NCBI GenBank assembly: GCA_025060055.1
Contig: JANXCK010000244.1
Location: 1-5,526 of the forward strand
Length of the DNA stretch: 5,526 nt
DNA from: Fimbriimonadales bacterium
GTDB taxonomy: Bacteria > Armatimonadota > Fimbriimonadia > Fimbriimonadales > GBS-DC
Reading direction: 5' to 3'
Made by a program: the position numbers and the translations under genes. A model generated the notes under the pieces. It ran no database searches. It was not told the DNA's origin and worked only from the letters and a program-made list of their open reading frames with translations. Position 1 is the first letter of the stretch. Every line of letters starts with the position of its first letter. Positions 1-5,526 of the stretch are shown piece by piece.

Positions 1-147
1 CGCGCTCTCGGAAGAGGCGTCGTCCTGCACGATTTTGTGTGCCCTGTCCCAGTCGCCCTTCGCGTCGTACCACAGCCCCAGCAGTGGCGGCGGCACATCG
101 GGCGGCGCATCGCTTGCCAAGCTGGCGATAAACTCCTGCAGCGTCAT
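1..147 (-). CDS. Small conserved hypothetical protein, N-terminal 49 residues (cut by window edge)
   Basis: The frame is open from an ATG at 145-147 to the left edge, giving 49 codons with no stop. The peptide starts MTLQEFIASLASDAPP and continues through LLGLWYDAKGDWDRAHKIVQ. From memory, this matches a widespread short bacterial family of roughly 90-100 residues with a helical, TPR-like look (a 'WYDAKGDWDRAH' helix, then a second 'HAYLHRKEGD' type helix that would lie beyond the edge). No function is established for that family that I know of. It begins 18 bases after the stop of the membrane protein gene, so it is probably the next gene of the same transcript. No convincing Shine-Dalgarno site is visible before the ATG; the short gap suggests reinitiation or coupling. 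The start is chosen because it is the first ATG and matches the remembered family N-terminus. About half of the gene is missing. Confidence 0.72.
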   Translation of the reverse strand, partial: MTLQEFIASLASDAPPDVPPPLLGLWYDAKGDWDRAHKIVQDDASSESA

Positions 148-165
148 GTCTACGAGTCTACCCGA

Positions 166-1092
166 TTAGAACCAGTCCACCCCCTGCGTTACCTCGCGGA
201 CAGGAACGCCCGACCTCTCGCTCCACCAGCGAATCAACTGACGAGCGGTCTCATCGTAGCGATGACGCAGCCACGCTGTGCGGAATGTCGTGCCATCACG
301 GAAACGCACTTCGTAGTATGGCGGCTCGTGTCTCTCAACAGCGCCTGTGGTCATGTTTTTGTACCGCGTCAGCGCAGCAATCGCCACTACTTCAGAGTGA
401 GGGTAAAACTGTTCTCGCAGGCTCCAGAAGCGGTTCATATAAACGCCCTCATCGCTAAAGCGGGCATAGTTATCAAACCAGAGCAGCACGAGGACTATGC
501 ACAATCCCATCAGCGCAAGCCACAACCCGTTCAACCGCTTGGACAACTCATAGCCGAGCGGCTCATACACTACATCGCGTATCGCCAGCCAGCGCGCGCC
601 CGCCATCTCTGCGCAAAGCGGTTCGGCAAACATACCCACCAGAAGGATTCCGAGTATGAATATTGGAATAAGCGGAGCCAGCGGATCGACGAACATTATG
701 AAGCGTGTTTCTTCTGCGCGTCCGTACACCCAGTGTTGCAGTGGCGGAAGGGCTGCATACCCAAGAATGCAGGCAACCACTCCACCCAAAACGAGGATCA
801 AGGTCAGTCGCAGCTGTATCGAATCCACGAGGCGCTCATCTGCTTCGCTTAGCGTGGCTCGGTCGGGAAGGGATTGCTCAGGCGGCAAGACCTGCCGCAT
901 GTAGTTGCGTATCACATTTGTCACGCCGAACGTGATAAGCATAGTGGTTACTCCCTGAAACGCCCAACGCGTCCATTCAGGGAGCTTCAGGAAGTCGACC
1001 GCGAAGATGGTTAGCAGCACAACCAAGATTACGCCCACTGAAATAATCAGCAGGCTGTGTACCAAGCAGCCCAGATTCGCACGCCAGAACAT
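166..1092 (-). CDS. Five-helix integral membrane protein with soluble C-terminal domain, unknown function
   Basis: This is a 308-residue protein that I do not recognise. Hydrophobic segments suitable for membrane spans lie at about residues 10-32, 43-62, 95-117, 136-156 and 187-206. A charged linker (about 63-92, with SEADERLVDS) follows span 2, and a polar stretch (about 157-186) precedes span 5. Residues about 208-308 form a soluble tail containing a beta-like stretch (YYEVRFRDGTTFRTAW, about 259-274) and ending in a helix with RQLIRWWSERSG. There is no lipobox, and the first hydrophobic stretch looks like an anchor rather than a cleaved signal. The ATG is at 1090-1092; a partial Shine-Dalgarno site (TGGGGA) lies about nine bases upstream. 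It lies downstream of clpB on the same strand, 179 bases away, and 18 bases before the small gene at the left edge. It could be carried on clpB read-through or on its own promoter. The long plus-strand frame opposite it is a shadow. Reality of the gene is fairly sure; function is open. Confidence 0.82.
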   Translation of the reverse strand: MFWRANLGCLVHSLLIISVGVILVVLLTIFAVDFLKLPEWTRWAFQGVTTMLITFGVTNVIRNYMRQVLPPEQSLPDRATLSEADERLVDSIQLRLTLILVLGGVVACILGYAALPPLQHWVYGRAEETRFIMFVDPLAPLIPIFILGILLVGMFAEPLCAEMAGARWLAIRDVVYEPLGYELSKRLNGLWLALMGLCIVLVLLWFDNYARFSDEGVYMNRFWSLREQFYPHSEVVAIAALTRYKNMTTGAVERHEPPYYEVRFRDGTTFRTAWLRHRYDETARQLIRWWSERSGVPVREVTQGVDWF

Positions 1093-1129
1093 GACTTAAG
1101 TTCCCCAGAGGTTAGATTGTCTTTTTTTT

Positions 1130-1171
1130 ACAGGGCGGGTTAGGAACCCGCCCCTACCCGCAACGCCCTGT
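1130..1171. repeat. GC-rich palindrome with two competing stems
   Basis: GGGCGGGTT (1133-1141) and AACCCGCCC (1145-1153) form a perfect 9-bp stem with a 3-base loop. A second inverted repeat, ACAGGGCG (1130-1137) with CGCCCTGT (1164-1171), shares bases 1133-1137 with the first, so the two stems exclude each other. Eight T lie to the left on the plus strand, which become A on the minus strand after the stem, so this is not a normal intrinsic terminator in either direction. Palindromes of the GGGCGGGTT/AACCCGCCC kind occur as dispersed REP-like units in some bacteria (from memory, cyanobacteria and Chloroflexota among them). Whether this one is dispersed cannot be told from one copy. Confidence 0.55.
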
Positions 1172-1175
1172 GCTG

Positions 1176-1184
1176 ATTGTACCC
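1176..1184 (-). promoter_or_regulatory. Possible -10 region for the membrane protein gene
   Basis: On the minus strand the bases read GGGTACAAT, of which TACAAT (1176-1181) is one mismatch from TATAAT. It shares its GGG-prefixed form with the two boxes in the clpB divergent region. No good -35 hexamer is visible at the usual distance. A transcript from it would start near 1169 and carry the palindrome in a leader of about 75 bases. Confidence 0.25.
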
Positions 1185-1271
1185 AAGTTCGAGCAGGACG
1201 AGTTTCACTGCGTGCGCCTCGAGCTGCCCTAACCCGTGCCTGCAGAAGATCGGCGCAGTCGGGCGATACCG

Positions 1272-3881
<2,610 letters not shown>

Positions 3882-3887
3882 CGCAGT

Positions 3888-3893
3888 CCCTCC
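3888..3893 (-). promoter_or_regulatory. Shine-Dalgarno site of clpB
   Basis: GGAGGG on the minus strand with six bases before the ATG is close to the ideal ribosome binding site and fixes the clpB start. It is by far the strongest such site in the window; the plus-strand gene on the other side of this region has none. Confidence 0.85.
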
Positions 3894-3895
3894 AA

Positions 3896-3916
3896 GTTGA
3901 GTATGGTGCTATCAAG
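3896..3916 (-). promoter_or_regulatory. HAIR-like inverted repeat, candidate HspR operator of clpB
   Basis: The minus strand reads CTTGATA, seven bases, ACTCAAC. The HspR operator consensus known from Streptomyces and other bacteria is CTTGAGT-N7-ACTCAAG. The left arm matches 5 of 7 and the right arm 6 of 7, with exactly the right spacing. It lies between the proposed -10 box and the Shine-Dalgarno site, about 12-32 bases after the expected transcription start, where a bound repressor would block transcription. clpB is a classical HspR target along with the dnaK operon. No CIRCE element (HrcA site) is present. No hspR gene is in the window, so the regulator is inferred. Confidence 0.45.
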
Positions 3917-3934
3917 TTGCTTGCTATGCATAGT

Positions 3935-3943
3935 ATAATACCC
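3935..3943 (-). promoter_or_regulatory. Candidate -10 region of clpB
   Basis: The minus strand reads GGGTATTAT (with an overlapping TATACT at 3932-3937). A start near 3928 would give a leader of about 47 bases that includes the HAIR-like site and the Shine-Dalgarno site. The expected start falls in a perfect palindrome, CTATGCATAG (3924-3933). No clear TTGACA-like -35 is seen at 16-18 bases; GGAACT occurs further up but without a matching ECF-type -10. Confidence 0.45.
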
Positions 3944-3992
3944 TATTCGCGTAGGGAGAGTTCCCTTTGGAGATTGACCTGACCGAACAGGG

Positions 3993-3998
3993 TATAAT
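3993..3998 (+). promoter_or_regulatory. TATAAT -10 box of the repeat-protein gene
   Basis: A perfect TATAAT preceded by GGG ends nine bases before the ATG at 4008. TTGACC at 3974-3979 resembles a -35 box but is only 13 bases away, shorter than usual. If this box is used, transcription starts at about 4004-4007 and the mRNA has practically no leader. It lies back to back with the clpB promoter, with predicted starts about 75 bases apart. Confidence 0.6.
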
Positions 3999-4007
3999 GC
4001 TGCTGGA

Positions 4008-5021
4008 ATGCCGATCATCGAGACCGTCGAGGAGCTGGCAGAGTTTTTGGAGCAGAACGACGAGTGGCGGCGCAAGCTGTTCAACATTTTGATACCGCGT
4101 GCGCTGCAGCGCTTGCCTAACGAGGTAGAACAGTTCCGCGAGGAGACGCGCCAAGAGTTTGCTGCCGTTCGCAAGGAGATGCGCGAGGGCTTTGAGCGCG
4201 TGGATCGCGAAATGCGCGAAGGCTTTGAGCGCGTAGATCGCGAGTTCGAGAATGTCCGTCAGGAAATGCGTGAAGGCTTTGAGCGCGTGGATCGCGAAAT
4301 GCGCGAGGGCTTTGAGCGCGTAGATCGCGAGTTCGAGAAAGTTCGTCAAGAAATGCGCGAGGGCTTTGAGCGCGTGGATCGCGAAATGCGCGAGGGCTTT
4401 GAGCGCGTAGATCGCGAGTTCGAGAAAGTTCGTCAGGAAATGCGTGAAGGCTTTGAGCGCGTGGATCGTGAAATGCGCGAAGGCTTTGAGCGCGTGGATC
4501 GCGAGTTCGAGAATGTCCGTCAGGAAATGCGCGAAGGGTTCGAGCAGATGGACAGGCGAATCAAGAAAAACTCCGATGACATTGCGGAACTCAAGGGCAT
4601 CACCTTGGAGCAAAGGTATCGCAATCACGCGCGTTCGTGGTTCAATAAGCACCTGCGTAATCCGCGCGTGGTAGACATGCCAGATATTGAGGATCGCTTA
4701 GCGGAGACACAGCCGTTGAGTGAGTCTGAGCGTGAGGACCTTGCTTACACAGACCTGTTTGTAATCGGCTTGCGTCGAGCCGACCAGCAAGAGACGCTTG
4801 CAGTGGTGGAGATTTCATATGTCATAGACGAGTCTGATGTTGAGCGTGCAATCCGACGCACTCAGATTGTAGCGCAGCGCGGGCTATCTGCTGCACCTGT
4901 GGTCGCAGGCACAACAATTACTCAGACAGCGCGGGCGCAAGCCGAAGCCCAAAACTGCGCGGTGCTCATCAATGGACGCTTCGAGTTTGGAGGGGCACTC
5001 GAAACGCCACAGGGCACATGA
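4008..5021 (+). CDS. Coiled-coil repeat protein with PD-(D/E)XK nuclease-like C-terminal domain
   Basis: The 337 residues have three parts. Residues 1-56 are helical (TVEELAEFLEQNDEWRRKL), resembling the 'TVEELLxxLxxxPEWRxxL' start of a family common in thermophilic bacteria and cyanobacteria. Residues 57-183 are four 29-residue repeats (EMREGFERVDR twice, then EFENVRQ or EFEKVRQ) plus a partial fifth, predicted as one long coiled coil. Residues about 195-325 are globular, with a helix GITLEQRYRNHA, TDLFVIG (D249), AVVEISYVID (E268, S270), a DVERAIRRTQ helix and APVVAGTTIT. The order helix, D, E-x-S, helix suits a PD-(D/E)XK-type fold as in DUF3782-like proteins, with serine where lysine is usual. 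Activity and role are unknown. There is no signal peptide or membrane span. The ATG is set by the family-like N-terminus and the TATAAT just upstream; there is no properly spaced Shine-Dalgarno site. The stop overlaps the start of the next gene. Confidence 0.88.
   Translation: MPIIETVEELAEFLEQNDEWRRKLFNILIPRALQRLPNEVEQFREETRQEFAAVRKEMREGFERVDREMREGFERVDREFENVRQEMREGFERVDREMREGFERVDREFEKVRQEMREGFERVDREMREGFERVDREFEKVRQEMREGFERVDREMREGFERVDREFENVRQEMREGFEQMDRRIKKNSDDIAELKGITLEQRYRNHARSWFNKHLRNPRVVDMPDIEDRLAETQPLSESEREDLAYTDLFVIGLRRADQQETLAVVEISYVIDESDVERAIRRTQIVAQRGLSAAPVVAGTTITQTARAQAEAQNCAVLINGRFEFGGALETPQGT
4176..4556 (+). repeat. Tandem 87-bp coding repeat, four units plus a partial fifth
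   Basis: Full units run 4176-4262, 4263-4349, 4350-4436 and 4437-4523, and a degenerate 33-base part follows (4524-4556). Each unit is itself two 33-bp copies (11 codons) plus 21 bp (7 codons). Units 2 and 3 differ at three bases and units 1 and 4 at five, all silent. Over all four units only one codon changes the residue (Asn or Lys in EFE(N/K)VRQ). The repeats are long and similar enough to expand or contract by recombination or slippage without breaking the frame. Confidence 0.95.
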
Positions 5022-5526
5022 TGCGTACCGACTACATCCCGCAGGTGCTGGAACTTCTGCAGCAGACCTACGCCCGCCAGCAGGAGCCGCTGCAGACAGC
5101 AGCAAGATGGATCGCTGACGCGCTGCAGGCGGACGGCTTGCTGTATGTGTTTGGCGCGTCGCACGCGGGCATCATCACAGAAGAGCTAACCTACCGGGCG
5201 GGGGGTTTGGCGCCCGTCAGCCCGATTTTCATTCCTGGCTTGACCTGCGAGGTGCGCCCACTGCCACTGACCTCCGTCATAGAGCGATTAGATGGCTACG
5301 CGCTAGCAGCGGTAAAGCAGATTCCGATGAGTGCAGCGGATGTGGCGCTGGTTCACTCGGTGTCGGGGCGCAACGCCGCGCCCGTCGAAGTCGCGCTGTA
5401 TGCCAAGCAGCAAGGTGCTAAGGTGATTGCGCTCACCTCGTTGCGCTACTCGCAGTCGGTCAGCCCGCGCAGCAGCACTGGGTATCGGCTCTTCGAGGTC
5501 GCGGACTTGGTGATTGATAACGGCGC
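5018..5526 (+). CDS. SIS-domain phosphosugar-binding protein (COG4821/UPF0309-like), cut at window edge
   Basis: The frame is open for 169 codons to the right edge. SIS domains bind phosphorylated sugars, either as isomerases or as ligand sensors. Visible signs are VFGASHAGIITEELTYRAGG (residues 44-63), matching the 'VFGTGHSHxLAEELFYRAGGLAPV' signature of this uncharacterised family, and VHSVSGRNAAPVEVALYA (112-129) followed by GAKVIALTSL (133-142), the second sugar-phosphate loop. The stretch FEVADLVIDNG (159-169) is also typical. The usual family length is about 240-250 residues, so around 75 are missing. Two starts are possible: ATG 5018, overlapping the upstream stop as ATGA, or ATG 5021. 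AGGG (5011-5014) is three bases from the first and six from the second, slightly favouring 5021. Either way, coupling to the repeat-protein gene is likely. The substrate is not known; a role in recycling of amino sugars is only a guess. Confidence 0.88.
   Translation, partial: MMRTDYIPQVLELLQQTYARQQEPLQTAARWIADALQADGLLYVFGASHAGIITEELTYRAGGLAPVSPIFIPGLTCEVRPLPLTSVIERLDGYALAAVKQIPMSAADVALVHSVSGRNAAPVEVALYAKQQGAKVIALTSLRYSQSVSPRSSTGYRLFEVADLVIDNG

Larger units (their letters stand above)
1093..1271. other. Gap between clpB and the membrane protein gene
   Basis: This 179-base stretch carries no convincing gene. It contains a perfect GC-rich hairpin (1133-1153) next to a run of eight T (1122-1129), a possible minus-strand -10 box (1176-1181), and a short plus-strand open frame ending at TAA 1230-1232 whose last residues (DEFHCVRLELP) read like a real protein end. 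A 22-codon minus-strand frame (1140-1208, GTG start, GAGG eight bases upstream) overlaps the same bases. No stem followed by a T-run on the minus strand, as a clpB terminator would need, is visible just after the clpB stop. Confidence 0.6.

Noticed and set aside
37..852. Plus-strand 271-codon frame opposite the membrane protein gene.
   Set aside because: Composition is odd (rich in His, Gln and Arg), with no recognisable domain and no ribosome site, while the opposite strand gives a coherent membrane protein followed by a second small gene.
1122..1153. Intrinsic terminator made of the GC-rich hairpin and T-run.
   Set aside because: The T-run precedes the stem on the plus strand and becomes an A-run after the stem on the minus strand, so neither direction has a stem followed by U.
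3882..3960. CIRCE element (HrcA site) upstream of clpB.
   Set aside because: TAGCAC occurs on the minus strand, but the matching inverted half GAGTGCTAA at nine bases is absent.
4176..4523. CRISPR array or non-coding satellite.
   Set aside because: Units are directly adjacent with no unique spacers, 87 bp long, in frame, and vary almost only silently, which shows a coding repeat.
3924..4652. Minus-strand 242-codon frame with striking HALKAFAHF-type repeats.
   Set aside because: It is the exact antisense of the 87-bp coding repeats: a repeat length divisible by three and without antisense stops keeps this frame open. The plus-strand product has a family-like N-terminus and C-terminal domain and a promoter; this one has none, and it runs through the promoter region.

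Overview
The window looks like a stretch of bacterial chromosome with fairly high G+C and dense coding. It holds a complete clpB, an uncharacterised membrane protein and the start of a small helical protein on the minus strand. On the plus strand, starting from a short divergent promoter region, it holds a coiled-coil repeat protein and a cut-off SIS-domain protein. Nothing fixes the taxon. The repeat protein with its nuclease-like tail, the GC-rich palindrome and a possible HspR-type operator at clpB would suit a thermophilic lineage such as Armatimonadota or Chloroflexota, but this is a weak inference. There is no rRNA, tRNA, CRISPR array, transposase or phage gene.

Left part, minus strand (transcribed right to left): clpB (1272-3881) is a full-length disaggregase with both AAA+ modules and the middle coiled coil. 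After a 179-base gap follows a five-helix membrane protein of unknown function (166-1092). After 18 bases more comes the first 49 codons of a small protein (1-147), cut by the window edge. The gap at 1093-1271 contains a perfect GC-rich hairpin, a possible -10 box and a short open frame that reads like an old gene tail.

Middle, 3882-4007: a 126-base divergent control region. The clpB side has a strong Shine-Dalgarno site, a -10 box and, between them, an inverted repeat resembling the HspR operator (HAIR). The plus-strand side has a perfect TATAAT ending nine bases before the ATG, which implies a leaderless or nearly leaderless mRNA.

Right part, plus strand: the 337-residue protein (4008-5021) has a helical N-terminus, four nearly identical 29-residue coiled-coil repeats and a C-terminal domain that looks like a PD-(D/E)XK nuclease relative. 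Its stop codon overlaps the start of a SIS-domain phosphosugar-binding protein (5018 to the edge), so the two are probably translationally coupled. Apart from clpB, no gene here has a well-established role. No previously undescribed multi-gene system is evident. The most unusual items are the repeat protein and the proposed clpB operator.
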